NCBI GenBank assembly: GCA_022782405.1
Contig: JALFNK010000001.1
Span: forward strand, 1-64,000
DNA: 64,000 nucleotides
Source of the DNA: Alistipes sp.
Lineage (GTDB): Bacteria; Bacteroidota; Bacteroidia; Bacteroidales; Rikenellaceae
Direction of reading: 5' to 3'
The notes under the pieces are model-generated. The model was given only the letters and a program-made list of their open reading frames with translations. It made no database searches and was not told the DNA's origin. Below are positions 49,498-58,739 of this stretch, piece after piece (position 1 is the stretch's first letter; each line of letters starts with the position of its first letter). Made by a program: the position numbers and the translations under genes.

Positions 49498-50520
49498 TTA
49501 CAGATCGTGCGAGAGCGGGGCGGGTACAGCCGCCGAAAGGTCGTAGTCGCCCCATCGTTCGGCAATGAGGTCGAGTGTGGCGAACAACTCGTCGATGTCG
49601 AGCGATGTTACGAGTTTCAACCGCGTCTCCTTGAAGTTGGGCAATCCCTTGAAATAGTTGGTCAGGTGGCGCCGCATTTCAAGAATGCCGACATGGTCTC
49701 CCTTGATTTCGAGCGATTTGTGCAGATGTTCCTTGGCGATGCGGACGCGCTCCAAGACCGAGGGCTGGGGCAGCACCTCGCCGGTTCGGAGGTAGTGTTT
49801 CACCTCGCGGAAGATCCACGGGCGCCCGTAGGTCGCCCGCCCGATCATCACGCCGTCCACGCCGTATCGGTCGAATATCTCCCGGGCCTTGGGCCCCGAA
49901 TCGACGTCGCCGTTTCCGATGATCGGAATATGGATCTGCGGATTGTTTTTCACGCGGCCGATCAGCGTCCAGTCAGCCTCGCCACGGTACATCTGGGCGC
50001 GGGTGCGGCCGTGTATGGTGAGTGCCGCGATGCCGACATCCTGCAGCCGGAGGGCGATCTCCTCGATGTTCTTCGACTCCTCGTCCCAGCCCAGTCGGGT
50101 CTTGACCGTTACGGGGGTCTTCACGGCGCGGACGATCTGCCGCGTCATCTCGACCATCAGCGGTACGTCGCGCATCATGCCCGAACCGGCACCGCGTCCG
50201 GCGATCTTCTTCACCGGGCAGCCGAAGTTGATGTCGATGATGTCGGGCCCGGCGGCTTCGGCCATGCGGGCGGCCTCGACCATCGGTTCGATCAGATGGC
50301 CGTAGATCTGAATGCCCACGGGGCGTTCCGCGTCATCGATTTCGAGTTTTTTGAGTGACTTGGCGGCATCGCGGATGAGCCCGTCCGAAGAGATGAATTC
50401 CGTATAGACCACGTCGGCGCCGAAACGTTTGCACATGTAGCGGAACGAGGGGTCCGTAACATCCTCCATGGGGGCGAGCAGCAGGGGCTGTTCTCCGAGT
50501 TCTATGTCTGCGATCTTCAT
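49498..50520 (-). CDS. dusB: tRNA-dihydrouridine synthase DusB-like
   Basis: 340 residues from MKIADIELG. FMN TIM barrel with LLLAPMEDVTDPSFRYMCKRFGADVVYTEF, active-site cysteine 101 in DINFGCPVKKIAGRGAGSGMM, TVKTRLGW, LTIHGRTRAQMYRG, HIPIIGNGDVDSG and GVMIGRATYGRPWIF, then the C-terminal RNA-binding helices. It reduces specific uridines in tRNA. The ATG at 50520 follows a promoter box TATCTTTG (50575-50568) by 47 nt; a more distant in-frame ATG (50580) would overlap that box. The gene is alone between two convergent/divergent neighbours. Confidence 0.93.
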   Translation of the reverse strand: MKIADIELGEQPLLLAPMEDVTDPSFRYMCKRFGADVVYTEFISSDGLIRDAAKSLKKLEIDDAERPVGIQIYGHLIEPMVEAARMAEAAGPDIIDINFGCPVKKIAGRGAGSGMMRDVPLMVEMTRQIVRAVKTPVTVKTRLGWDEESKNIEEIALRLQDVGIAALTIHGRTRAQMYRGEADWTLIGRVKNNPQIHIPIIGNGDVDSGPKAREIFDRYGVDGVMIGRATYGRPWIFREVKHYLRTGEVLPQPSVLERVRIAKEHLHKSLEIKGDHVGILEMRRHLTNYFKGLPNFKETRLKLVTSLDIDELFATLDLIAERWGDYDLSAAVPAPLSHDL

Positions 50521-50567
50521 CTTGTTTCCGGCGTTCTGCCGCGCCGTAGGGCGGGCGTTTCCGGCGA

Positions 50568-50575
50568 CAAAGATA
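50568..50575 (-). promoter_or_regulatory. -7 box of dusB
   Basis: On the minus strand TATCTTTG, consensus; no clear TTG at -33. It decides for the start at 50520. Confidence 0.55.
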
Positions 50576-50615
50576 CGCATGTTTCGCGATATTGGGGAAT
50601 TCCGCCGCGGGGGAA

Positions 50616-50646
50616 TTGAATTTTCGCCGAAAAAAAGCTAAATTTG
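50616..50646 (+). promoter_or_regulatory. Promoter of argS
   Basis: TTG (50616-50618), 20 nt, TAAATTTG (50639-50646), 25 nt before the start codon. Confidence 0.65.
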
Positions 50647-50671
50647 CGGGCAAAAACAGAATCAAGCGAAG

Positions 50672-52453
50672 ATGAATATCGAGACCTTTATTTCGGATGC
50701 GGTCCGCCGTTCGGTGGAGGCGCTCTACGGCACGCTTTCGGGCGAGCAGCTGCAGATACAGAAGACCCGCAGGGAGTTCGAGGGCGACTATACGCTCGTA
50801 ACCTTTCCGCTGCTGCGCCGAAGCCGCAAGTCCCCCGAGGCCACCGCGACCGAGATCGGCGAATACATGCAGGCCCATGTGCCGCAGATCGCGTCGTTCA
50901 ACGTCATCAAGGGCTTCCTGAACCTGACGCTCGACAGCTCGTTCTGGGGCGAGCGTTTCGCGGAGATCGCCGCCGATGCACATTACGGCGAGGCGCCGCA
51001 GACGGGCCGCACGATCATGATCGAATACTCGTCGCCCAATACGAACAAGCCGCTGCACCTGGGACACATCCGCAACAACCTGCTGGGATACTCCGTGGCG
51101 CAGATTCTCAAGGCCAACGGCCACACGGTCATCAAGGCCAATCTGGTCAACGACCGCGGCATCCACATCTGCAAGTCGATGCTTGCATGGAAGCTCTACG
51201 GCAATGGCGAGACGCCCGCATCGTCGGGTATGAAGGGCGACCACCTGGTCGGCAAGTACTACGTCGAGTTCGACAAGCACTACAAGGCGCAGATCAAGGA
51301 GCTCGTCGCCGGCGGCATGCCGGAGGAGGAGGCCAAGAAGCAGGCTCCGATCATGCTCCAGGCGCAGGAGATGCTGCGCAAGTGGGAGGCGAAGGATCCG
51401 GAGGTCTATACGCTCTGGGAGACGATGAACGGCTGGGTCTACGAGGGCTTCGATGTAACGTACAAGGCGCTGGGGGTCGATTTCGACAAGGTCTACTACG
51501 AGTCGCAGACCTACCTGCTGGGCAAGTCGCTCGTCGAGGAGGGTCTCCGCAAGGGTGTTTTCTACCGCCGCGCGGACAACTCGGTGTGGATCGACCTGAC
51601 GGGCGACGGCCTGGACGAGAAACTGCTGCTGCGCGGCGACGGCACGTCGGTCTACATGACGCAGGACCTCGGTACGGCCTACCGCCGTTTCGAGGACAAC
51701 CGCCTCGATGATATGATCTACGTCGTGGGCAACGAGCAGAACTACCACTTCCAGGTGCTGAAACTCGTGCTCAAGAAACTGGGTTATGCCGCGTGGAGCG
51801 ACCATATCACGCACCTCTCGTACGGCATGGTCGAGCTTCCCGAGGGCAAGATGAAGTCGCGCGAGGGGACGGTGGTCGATGCCGATGACCTGATTGCCGA
51901 CATGGTCCGCACGGCGCGCGAGATGTCTGCCGAGCTGGGCAAGCTGGACGGCGCTACGGAAGCGGAGGCCGAAGCCGTTTCGACGATGGTGGGCCTCGGC
52001 GCGCTGAAATACTTCATCCTGAAGGTCGATCCCAAGAAAACGATGCTCTTCGACCCGCGCGAGTCGATCGATTTCAACGGAAATACGGGTCCGTTTATCC
52101 AATACACGCACGCCCGCATCTGCTCCGTGCTGCGCAAGGCCGCCGAGGCGGGCATCGACTTTACGGGTGCGGTCTCGGCCTCGTACCTTCCCGAGGAGAT
52201 CGCCCTGGTGAAGCAGCTTACGGAGTACCCCGCCACGGTGAAGGCCGCCGGCGATAATTTCGCCCCGTCGATCATCGGCGCCTATGTCTACGAGTTGGCC
52301 AAGAGCTTCAACGGCTACTATCACGACCATTCGATCCTGCGTGAGGAGGATGCCGAGCTGCGCAAGCTGCGCCTCCAGCTGGCGCAGCAGGTTGCCCGCG
52401 TCATCCGCCTCGGCATGAAACTGCTGGGCATCGACGTTCCCGAACGCATGTAG
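50672..52453 (+). CDS. argS: Arginyl-tRNA synthetase
   Basis: 593 residues. N-terminal Add-1 domain (about 1-110), then the class I catalytic core with the HIGH motif in EYSSPNTNKPLHLGHIRNN (about 118-136), NDRGIHICKSMLAW, the arginine site region, DGTSVYMTQDLGTAYRRF and NEQNYHFQVLKLVLKKLGY; a KMSKS equivalent KMKSREG at about 391; and the alpha-helical anticodon domain ending GMKLLGIDVPERM. It charges tRNA-Arg. Monocistronic, with its own promoter and a shared palindromic terminator. Confidence 0.97.
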   Translation: MNIETFISDAVRRSVEALYGTLSGEQLQIQKTRREFEGDYTLVTFPLLRRSRKSPEATATEIGEYMQAHVPQIASFNVIKGFLNLTLDSSFWGERFAEIAADAHYGEAPQTGRTIMIEYSSPNTNKPLHLGHIRNNLLGYSVAQILKANGHTVIKANLVNDRGIHICKSMLAWKLYGNGETPASSGMKGDHLVGKYYVEFDKHYKAQIKELVAGGMPEEEAKKQAPIMLQAQEMLRKWEAKDPEVYTLWETMNGWVYEGFDVTYKALGVDFDKVYYESQTYLLGKSLVEEGLRKGVFYRRADNSVWIDLTGDGLDEKLLLRGDGTSVYMTQDLGTAYRRFEDNRLDDMIYVVGNEQNYHFQVLKLVLKKLGYAAWSDHITHLSYGMVELPEGKMKSREGTVVDADDLIADMVRTAREMSAELGKLDGATEAEAEAVSTMVGLGALKYFILKVDPKKTMLFDPRESIDFNGNTGPFIQYTHARICSVLRKAAEAGIDFTGAVSASYLPEEIALVKQLTEYPATVKAAGDNFAPSIIGAYVYELAKSFNGYYHDHSILREEDAELRKLRLQLAQQVARVIRLGMKLLGIDVPERM

Positions 52454-52475
52454 CCTCACGGCCACATTTACGCCG

Positions 52476-52509
52476 GACGCCCCGGCCGCAAGCTTGCGGC
52501 CGGGGCGTC
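52476..52509. terminator. 34-bp perfect palindrome between argS and the his operon end
   Basis: GACGCCCCGGCCGCAAG (52476-52492) is followed at once by its exact complement CTTGCGGCCGGGGCGTC (52493-52509). It lies between the convergent argS and hisIE genes and likely ends both transcripts, although T tracts on either side are short. Confidence 0.75.
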
Positions 52510-52545
52510 TCATATCCCGAGAAGCTCCGGTGTGGAGCCCGTCGT

Positions 52546-53166
52546 TCAGGCGTGCCTGCGCGCCAGCTCCCGTTCGAGGTCGGCGATCGAGCATCCCGTG
52601 GCTTCGAGCAGTACGAGCAGGTGGTATACGAGGTCCGACGCCTCGTAGATCATCGCCTCGCGGTTCTGCGCCACGGCTTCGATCACGGTTTCGACGGCCT
52701 CTTCGCCGACCTTCTGCGCAATCTTGTTCACGCCGCGCGTAAAGAGCTTCGAGGTGTACGATCCTTCGGGCATGTCGCGGTGCCGGCCGCGGATGACGCT
52801 CTGCAGATAGCGGATGAAACCCTCGTTCTCGGGCGAGGCCTCTCCGAAACAGCTCGTCGATCCCGTGTGGCAGGTCGGACCGTGGGGGATGACCCTTACG
52901 AGCAGCGTGTCGTTGTCGCAGTCCGTGGCTACGGAGACGATGTCGAGCCGGTTGCCGCTCGTCTCGCCCTTGGTCCAGAGCGTGCGGCGCGTGCGGCTGT
53001 AAAAGGTTACGCACCCTTCGGCGAGGCTTTTTTCGTAGGCTTCGCGGTTCATGTACCCCAGCATGAGCACCTTGAGGGTCCTGTCGTCCTGGATGATGGC
53101 GGGAACGAGCCCGTCGGGGAGCTTTTCGATGTTGAGCTCCGAAAATGGTTTTGCTTCGATTTTCAT
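52546..53166 (-). CDS. hisIE: Bifunctional phosphoribosyl-AMP cyclohydrolase / phosphoribosyl-ATP pyrophosphatase
   Basis: 206 residues, fusion of HisI (1-~110) and HisE (~120-206). HisI shows TLKVLMLGYMNREAYEKSL, TFYSRTRRTLWTKGETSGN and the zinc/metal cluster DCDNDTLLVRV plus GPTCHTGSTSCF; HisE shows SYTSKLFTRGVNKIAQKVGEEAVETVIEA (the E..E..E pyrophosphatase motif) and DLVYHLLVLL. The two halves do steps 2 and 3 of histidine synthesis. The ATG at 53166 gives the usual beginning. It is the last gene of the operon, 31 nt after hisF, and runs up to the palindromic terminator. Confidence 0.97.
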   Translation of the reverse strand: MKIEAKPFSELNIEKLPDGLVPAIIQDDRTLKVLMLGYMNREAYEKSLAEGCVTFYSRTRRTLWTKGETSGNRLDIVSVATDCDNDTLLVRVIPHGPTCHTGSTSCFGEASPENEGFIRYLQSVIRGRHRDMPEGSYTSKLFTRGVNKIAQKVGEEAVETVIEAVAQNREAMIYEASDLVYHLLVLLEATGCSIADLERELARRHA

Positions 53167-53197
53167 GACGTATTTCGTGTTTTCTGTCTGTTTCGGG

Positions 53198-53950
53198 TTA
53201 CAGGCGTATGGCGATTCCGCGCTCCCGGAGTTCCCGCTTGAGCTGCGGTATCGGAATTTCGCCGTAGTGGAAGATGCTGGCCGCAAGCGCGGCGTCGGCC
53301 CGTCCTCGGGTCAGCACGTCGGCGATGTGTGCGACACTTCCCGCACCCCCCGAGGCGATGATCGGCACGGGAAGCTCGGCCAGCCGCGCAAAGGTTTCGC
53401 ACGGATAGCCGTTCTTCGTGCCGTCGTGGTCCATCGAGGTGAAGAGAATCTCTCCGGCGCCGCGGTCTACGGCCTCCCGGGCCCAGGTGAAGAGCTCGCG
53501 TTCGGTGGCGTGCTTTCCGCCGTGCGTCGTAACCTGCCAGCGGCCGTCGATTTGCCGGGCGTCGATCGCCGCGACGACGAATTGCGAGCCGTACCGGGCG
53601 GCTATGGCGTCGATCAGCGTGGGGTTGGCCACGGCGGCGCTGTTGAGCGAGATTTTGTCGGCCCCGGCGTCGAGCAGCCGTGCGGCATCCTCCACCGAGC
53701 GGATGCCGCCGCCCACGGTGAAGGGAATGTCGATCCGCGCGGCAATGCGCGAAACGAGTTCCGTGAAGGTGCGGCGGCCCTCCTCCGTGGCACTGATATC
53801 GAGATAGACCAACTCGTCGGCTCCCTCTGCTGCGTATTTCGCACCCAATGCCACGGGATCGCCGACCTGCCGCAGCTGTTCGAAGTGAATGCCCTTTACC
53901 GTTGCGCCGTCGCGGATGTCCAGACAGGGTATTATCCGTTTTGCAAGCAT
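53198..53950 (-). CDS. hisF: Imidazole glycerol phosphate synthase, cyclase subunit
   Basis: 250 residues, (beta/alpha)8 barrel. [32 protein letters not shown] with catalytic Asp in [38 protein letters not shown] (phosphate site), [12 protein letters not shown] with the second catalytic Asp, and [14 protein letters not shown]. With HisH it makes imidazole glycerol phosphate and AICAR. It overlaps hisA by 19 nt; 31 nt separate it from hisIE. Confidence 0.97.
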   Translation of the reverse strand: MLAKRIIPCLDIRDGATVKGIHFEQLRQVGDPVALGAKYAAEGADELVYLDISATEEGRRTFTELVSRIAARIDIPFTVGGGIRSVEDAARLLDAGADKISLNSAAVANPTLIDAIAARYGSQFVVAAIDARQIDGRWQVTTHGGKHATERELFTWAREAVDRGAGEILFTSMDHDGTKNGYPCETFARLAELPVPIIASGGAGSVAHIADVLTRGRADAALAASIFHYGEIPIPQLKRELRERGIAIRL

Positions 53951-54660
53951 CGTTCGATCTCTTTGAGGGTGATACGCCCTTCGTAGAGGGCCTTTCCGAC
54001 AATGACGCTGCGCAGGCCTTCGTTGCGGAGCGCTTCGATGTCCGCCATCGAGCCGATGCCGCCGCTCACGGTGATCTCCACCTCCGGGTACTGCCGTTGC
54101 AACCCGGCGTAAAATGCCGTTGCGATGCCGCACAGCATGCCGTCGCGCGCAATGTCCGTGCAGATGGCCTGCGTGAGGCCGTCGCGGCGGAAGCGTCCGA
54201 TGAGCTCCCCGGCCGTTATTCCGGCCGTCTCTGTCCAGCCCTGAATGGCCACCTTGCCGTCGCGGATGTCGGCTCCGAGAATGATTCTCCGTGCTTCGAA
54301 GTCCGCAATCCATGCGGCGAACAGCTCCGGCTGCCGTACGGCGATGCTTCCGCAGATGGCGCGGCTCGCCCCGGCGTTGAAGACCGCCTCCAGCGCCTCG
54401 CGGCTCTTGATGCCGCCGCCGTACTGCACTTCGAGCGAGGTCCGCGCGGCAATGCGCTCCAGTACGCGGAGGTTCCGGGGTTCAGCAGCCTTCGCCCCGT
54501 CCAGATCGACCATGTGGAGCCGTCGGATACCGGCCTCCTCGAACCGCTGCGCCGCTTCGAGCGGATCGTCGCAGTAGGTCTTCTTCCGGGCATAGTCGCC
54601 CTGCGTAAGACGGACGCAGCGTCCGTCGATGATGTCTGTGGCAGGTATTATTTCGATCAT
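53932..54660 (-). CDS. hisA: ProFAR isomerase
   Basis: 242 residues, (beta/alpha)8 barrel related to His[27 protein letters not shown] with catalytic Asp, [45 protein letters not shown] and [16 protein letters not shown]. It isomerises N'-[(5'-phosphoribosyl)formimino]-AICAR ribonucleotide. The gene follows hisH after 15 nt and overlaps hisF by 19 nt, so translation is coupled. Confidence 0.97.
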   Translation of the reverse strand: MIEIIPATDIIDGRCVRLTQGDYARKKTYCDDPLEAAQRFEEAGIRRLHMVDLDGAKAAEPRNLRVLERIAARTSLEVQYGGGIKSREALEAVFNAGASRAICGSIAVRQPELFAAWIADFEARRIILGADIRDGKVAIQGWTETAGITAGELIGRFRRDGLTQAICTDIARDGMLCGIATAFYAGLQRQYPEVEITVSGGIGSMADIEALRNEGLRSVIVGKALYEGRITLKEIERCLQNG

Positions 54661-54675
54661 GTCGTTAGATGCTTT

Positions 54676-55278
54676 TTAGCCTTTCATGTTGAGGAAATTT
54701 TCGAGAATCCGCGCTCCTGTCCGCCCGCTCTTCTCGGGGTGGAACTGTACGCCGAAGAAGTTGTCGCGGGCCAGTGCGGCGCTGAATGCCATGCCGTAAT
54801 CGGTCGTCGCCACGGTCGCTTCGCAACGCTCGGCGGCGTATGAATGGACGTAGTAGACATACGCCCCCTCGTCGATCCCGTCGAAGAGCGGTGTGCGGAG
54901 CTCTCCGATCGTGTCCCATCCGACATGCGGCACCTTCAGTCGCGCTCCCTCCCGCATCGTTGCCGGAATCCGCCCGACGCGTGCTGAAAAGACGCCGAGA
55001 CATGCCGTATCGCCCTCTTCGCTCCATCGGCAGAGCAGCTGCATGCCGATGCAGATTCCCAGCACGGGAGCCTTCAACCGGGGTATCACCGTGTCGAGAC
55101 CCCGCTCGCGGAGCCGGGTCATGGCGCATGCCGCCTCTCCGACCCCGGGCAGAATCACCCGCTCGGCCTGGAGCAGCTGTGCGGGGTCGGCCGTCAGTGT
55201 GAATCCGGCCCCGATCCTGCGCAGGGCATCGGCCACCGAGCGCAGGTTGCCCGTATCGTAATCCACCACCGCTATCAT
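54676..55278 (-). CDS. hisH: Imidazole glycerol phosphate synthase, glutaminase subunit
   Basis: 200 residues, class I glutamine amidotransferase. Oxyanion strand VILPGVGEAACAM, nucleophile Cys in PVLGICIGMQLLC, and the His-Glu pair in FFGVQFHPEKSG. It supplies ammonia to HisF. The start ATG overlaps the hisB stop by 4 nt (ATGA). Confidence 0.96.
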   Translation of the reverse strand: MIAVVDYDTGNLRSVADALRRIGAGFTLTADPAQLLQAERVILPGVGEAACAMTRLRERGLDTVIPRLKAPVLGICIGMQLLCRWSEEGDTACLGVFSARVGRIPATMREGARLKVPHVGWDTIGELRTPLFDGIDEGAYVYYVHSYAAERCEATVATTDYGMAFSAALARDNFFGVQFHPEKSGRTGARILENFLNMKG

Positions 55279-56405
55279 AGGACGCCTTTGCTGCTGGGTA
55301 TGTCGTATCCGAAACCTTGCCGGGCTACAGCCATGCGCAGGGCGCGTGCGAAGGCCTTGAAGATCGCTTCGGCCTTGTGGTGCTCGTTTTCGCCGCGGGC
55401 CGCGATCTGGAGGTTGCAGCGCGCCGCCGAGCAGAGCGCGTGGAAGAAGTGGCGGAACAGTTCGGTGGGGACGTCTCCGATCCGCTCGCGCCGGAACCGG
55501 GCCTCCCATTCGAAGTCGATGCGCCCGCCGAAGTCGAGGAGCACAAGCGCCCGGCAGTCGTCCATCGGCAGGGCGAATCCGTAGCGGGCGATTCCCGCCT
55601 TGGAGCCCAATGCCCGGTCGATCGCCTCGCCCAGCGTGATGGCCACATCCTCCACGGTGTGGTGCTCGTCGATATCGAGGTCTCCATGCGCCTCTACCGC
55701 GAGAGCCACGCCTCCGTGGTGTGCGATCTGCTGCAGCATGTGGTCCAGGAAACGCAGCCCGGTCGAGATCTGCCCGTTGAAATTGCCGTGTCCGTCCAGA
55801 TCGAGCCGTACGACGATCTGCGTCTCGCGCGTCTCGCGCCGTATCTCCACGCGCCGCTCTCCGCGGCGCAGGTACTCGGCGATCTCCTCCCATCTGGCAG
55901 CTACGAACGCACACGCTTCCGTGAGCCCCGCCTCGCGCACGCGGCGCAGCCCCTCCGCCGTATCCGGCGCCAGCAGAATGCCACGTGCTCCGAGGTTCCG
56001 CGCCAGTTCGATGTCCGTCATCCGGTCGCCGATGACGAAACTTGCCGCCAGGTCATACGAAGAGTCCATATAGCGGGTGAACATCCCGGTCCGCGGCTTG
56101 CGTGTCGGGGCTCCGTCCCGTTCGAACGTGCGGTCGATGAGCTGGTCGTCGAATACGACCCCTTCGCCGCGCAGCGTCGCGAGCATCTTTTCGTGCGGTG
56201 GGAGAAACTGCTCCTCGGGGAAGGTTTCGGTGCCCAGCCCGTCCTGATTCGTGGCCAGCACGAGTTCGTAGCCGAGACCGGCAATCGCCTTCAGCGCCGA
56301 GATGGCGCCGGGTACGAACTCCATCTTTTCGAGGCTGTCGATCTGCTCGTCGGCCGGTTCCGCGAGGATCGTGCCGTCGCGGTCTATGAAGAGTGCTTTT
56401 TTCAT
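55275..56405 (-). CDS. hisB: Bifunctional histidinol-phosphatase / imidazoleglycerol-phosphate dehydratase
   Basis: 376 residues. N-terminal HAD phosphatase (FIDRDGTILAEP, nucleophile Asp8; LVLATNQDGLGTETFP; FVIGDRMTDIELARNLG) and C-terminal IGPD (GLRFLDHMLQQIAHHGG, DIDEHHTVEDVAITLGEA, ENEHHKAEAIFKAFARAL, with metal-binding His clusters). The two halves do steps 8 and 6 of the pathway, as in the E. coli fusion. It overlaps both neighbours, hisC and hisH, by 4 nt. Confidence 0.97.
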   Translation of the reverse strand: MKKALFIDRDGTILAEPADEQIDSLEKMEFVPGAISALKAIAGLGYELVLATNQDGLGTETFPEEQFLPPHEKMLATLRGEGVVFDDQLIDRTFERDGAPTRKPRTGMFTRYMDSSYDLAASFVIGDRMTDIELARNLGARGILLAPDTAEGLRRVREAGLTEACAFVAARWEEIAEYLRRGERRVEIRRETRETQIVVRLDLDGHGNFNGQISTGLRFLDHMLQQIAHHGGVALAVEAHGDLDIDEHHTVEDVAITLGEAIDRALGSKAGIARYGFALPMDDCRALVLLDFGGRIDFEWEARFRRERIGDVPTELFRHFFHALCSAARCNLQIAARGENEHHKAEAIFKAFARALRMAVARQGFGYDIPSSKGVL

Positions 56406-57436
56406 AAGCGAAAATCGTTTACGGTATTCAACATGCGGTCGTTCTCTTCGGGTGTTCCGATCGTGATGCGCAGGCATCCCTCGCATCCGGCTACGCGCGT
56501 ACGGTTGCGGACGATGACTCCGGCGCGGATCAGCGCTTCGTACAGCCGGTCCGCATCTGCCGTGCGGACCAGCAGGAAGTTGGCCTGCGAGGGGTAGACC
56601 CGCTCGATGCATGCCGCTGCGGCCAATGCCTCCGCCACGCGTCTGCGTTCGCGGCGGATCATCTCCACGCACGGACCGATTCCGCCTGCCAACTGCCGGG
56701 TGGCCGTCCGCAGCGTCAGCGCGTTGAGGTTATAGGGATACTTGACGCGGCCGAAGAGCTCCGCCACGGGTTCCGCGGCAAAGGCCATTCCGAGCCGCAA
56801 CCCCGCCATGCCCCAGGCCTTCGAGACGGTCTGGAGGACGATCAGGTTCGGAAACTCGTCCAGCCGAGGGAGAAATCCCTCCCCGTCGGCAAAATCGATG
56901 TAGGCCTCGTCGAGTACCACCATTCCCTCGAACTGGCGTATGAGCCGCCCGATCTCCTCCGCGGGGAAGGCATTTCCCGTGGGGTTGTTCGGCGAACAGA
57001 GCCACAGAAGCTTCGTGCGGCTGTCCGCCGCCCCGAGCAGGGCCTCCACGGGCAGCGAAAAATCCCTGCCGAGCGGCACTTCGCGCATTTCGATGTCGTT
57101 CATGTCGGCCGCCACGCGGTACATGCCGTAAGTGGGGGAGATCGCCACGGCGTTGTCCCGCCCGGGTGTGCAGAAGATGCGGTAGGCGAGGTCGATCGCC
57201 TCGTCGCTGCCGTTCCCGAGGAACACCTGCTCCTCGCGCACGCCCTTCATCGCGGCGATCTGCCGCTTGAGCTGCCGTTGGTGCGGATCGGGATAGCGGT
57301 TGATCCCGTTGTCGAATGGATTTTCGTTGGCATCGAGCCAGACCGAAATCACTCCTCCGGCATATTCGTCCCGAGCCGTGGAGTAGGGCTTCAGCGCCCG
57401 GATGCAGGGACGTACGAGTTCTTCGAGCGGTTTCAT
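56402..57436 (-). CDS. hisC: Histidinol-phosphate aminotransferase
   Basis: 344 residues, PLP-dependent fold type I. WLDANENPFDNGINRYPDPHQRQLKRQIA at the N terminus, VFLGNGSDEAIDLAYRIFC, LLWLCSPNNPTGNAF, MVVLDEAYIDFAD, and the PLP lysine in VLQTVSKAWGMAGLRLGMAFA. It transaminates imidazole acetol phosphate with glutamate. 4-nt overlaps with hisD and hisB. Confidence 0.97.
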   Translation of the reverse strand: MKPLEELVRPCIRALKPYSTARDEYAGGVISVWLDANENPFDNGINRYPDPHQRQLKRQIAAMKGVREEQVFLGNGSDEAIDLAYRIFCTPGRDNAVAISPTYGMYRVAADMNDIEMREVPLGRDFSLPVEALLGAADSRTKLLWLCSPNNPTGNAFPAEEIGRLIRQFEGMVVLDEAYIDFADGEGFLPRLDEFPNLIVLQTVSKAWGMAGLRLGMAFAAEPVAELFGRVKYPYNLNALTLRTATRQLAGGIGPCVEMIRRERRRVAEALAAAACIERVYPSQANFLLVRTADADRLYEALIRAGVIVRNRTRVAGCEGCLRITIGTPEENDRMLNTVNDFRL

Positions 57437-58722
57437 TCGGCACCTCCTTTCATGCGGATGCGGACTGCCGCGGCGTGTGCCCCGAGCCCTTCGGCCTCGG
57501 CCATGCGGACAATCGTCGGGGCGAGTGTCTCAAGCCCCTCGCGCGTGAGTTCCTGATAGGTGATCCTTCGCAGGAACGCATCGGTGTTCACGCCGCTGCA
57601 GGCGCGGCCCCATCCGCCCGTCGGCAGCGTGTGATTCGTTCCCGAGGCATAGTCTCCGGCACTCTCGGGCGACCAGGCCCCGACGAATACGCTCCCTGCG
57701 GTCGGAACCTGCACGGCTGCCTCCCACGCATCGCGCATCGCGACGATCAGGTGCTCCGGAGCATAGGCTTCGGCAAAGGCGATGCGCTCCCCGCGGTCGG
57801 TGAGTACGATGATCCGGCTCGTGCAGAGCGCTTCGCGGATGATTTCCGCCCGCTCCAGCCGCTGCAGCTGCTCCTCGACGGCCTGTTGCACCCTGTGTGC
57901 GAAATCCGCCGAGGCACATGCGAGGATCGACTGGCTGTCTCCTCCGTGTTCGGCCTGCGAGAGCAGATCGGCCGCCGCGAATTCCGGCGATGCGTCATCG
58001 TCGGTGAGAACCAGCACCTCCGAAGGACCTGCCGGAAGGTCTATGGCCACCTCTCCGGCGCCGACCAGCTGCTTGGCGCGCGTAACATAGCGGTTTCCGG
58101 GCCCGAAGATCTTGTCCACCTTCGGGACGCTCTCCGTACCGTAGGCCATGGCGCCTATGGCCTGTGCGCCTCCCAGGGCGAAGATGCGTCCTACACCGCA
58201 CAATGTTGCCGCGTAGAGAATCTCCGGGGCGATCTCACCGTTGCGGTCCGCCGGGGTGCAGAGCACCACTTCGCGGCATCCTGCCACGCGGGCCGGCAGG
58301 GCGAGCATCAGCACCGTGGAGAACAACGGGGCCTTCCCGCCCGGGATGTAGAGCCCCACGCTGCGAATCGGCACGGGCCGCTGTACGCACCGTACGCCCG
58401 GCATCGTCTCGACGACGACCTCCTGCGGGAGCTGCGCCCGGTGAAACGCCTCGATGTTCTTCCGGGCCGTTTCGATGGCCCTCTTCAGCGGTTCGGGAAC
58501 CGCCCCGGCGGCCTTGCGGCAGACCGCCTCCGAAACCTCGAACGCGACGGTATCGCGTCCTTCGATTTCGCGGGTGATTTCGCGCAATGCACGGTCTCCA
58601 TCCTTGCGGATGCGGGCGAGGATGGCCTCCACCTGCCCGGTGATCTCCTCGTCCTGCCGGATGCAGCGCTCGGTGAGTGCGGGCCATTCCTCCCGAGCGG
58701 GATTGTCGTATATTGTCAGCAT
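57433..58722 (-). CDS. hisD: Histidinol dehydrogenase
   Basis: 429 residues. Two NAD-dependent oxidations of histidinol to histidine. Motifs: RPVPIRSVGLYIPGGKAPLFSTVLMLALPA, GVGRIFALGGAQAIGAMAYGTESVPKVDKIFGPGNRYVTRAKQ, IDLPAGPSEVLVLTDDDASPEFAAADLLSQAEHG (zinc-site Gln/His), NTDAFLRRITYQEL near the end. It follows hisG after 17 nt and overlaps hisC by 4 nt. Confidence 0.97.
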   Translation of the reverse strand: MLTIYDNPAREEWPALTERCIRQDEEITGQVEAILARIRKDGDRALREITREIEGRDTVAFEVSEAVCRKAAGAVPEPLKRAIETARKNIEAFHRAQLPQEVVVETMPGVRCVQRPVPIRSVGLYIPGGKAPLFSTVLMLALPARVAGCREVVLCTPADRNGEIAPEILYAATLCGVGRIFALGGAQAIGAMAYGTESVPKVDKIFGPGNRYVTRAKQLVGAGEVAIDLPAGPSEVLVLTDDDASPEFAAADLLSQAEHGGDSQSILACASADFAHRVQQAVEEQLQRLERAEIIREALCTSRIIVLTDRGERIAFAEAYAPEHLIVAMRDAWEAAVQVPTAGSVFVGAWSPESAGDYASGTNHTLPTGGWGRACSGVNTDAFLRRITYQELTREGLETLAPTIVRMAEAEGLGAHAAAVRIRMKGGAE

Positions 58723-58739
58723 ATCTTCTCTGTTTTGTG

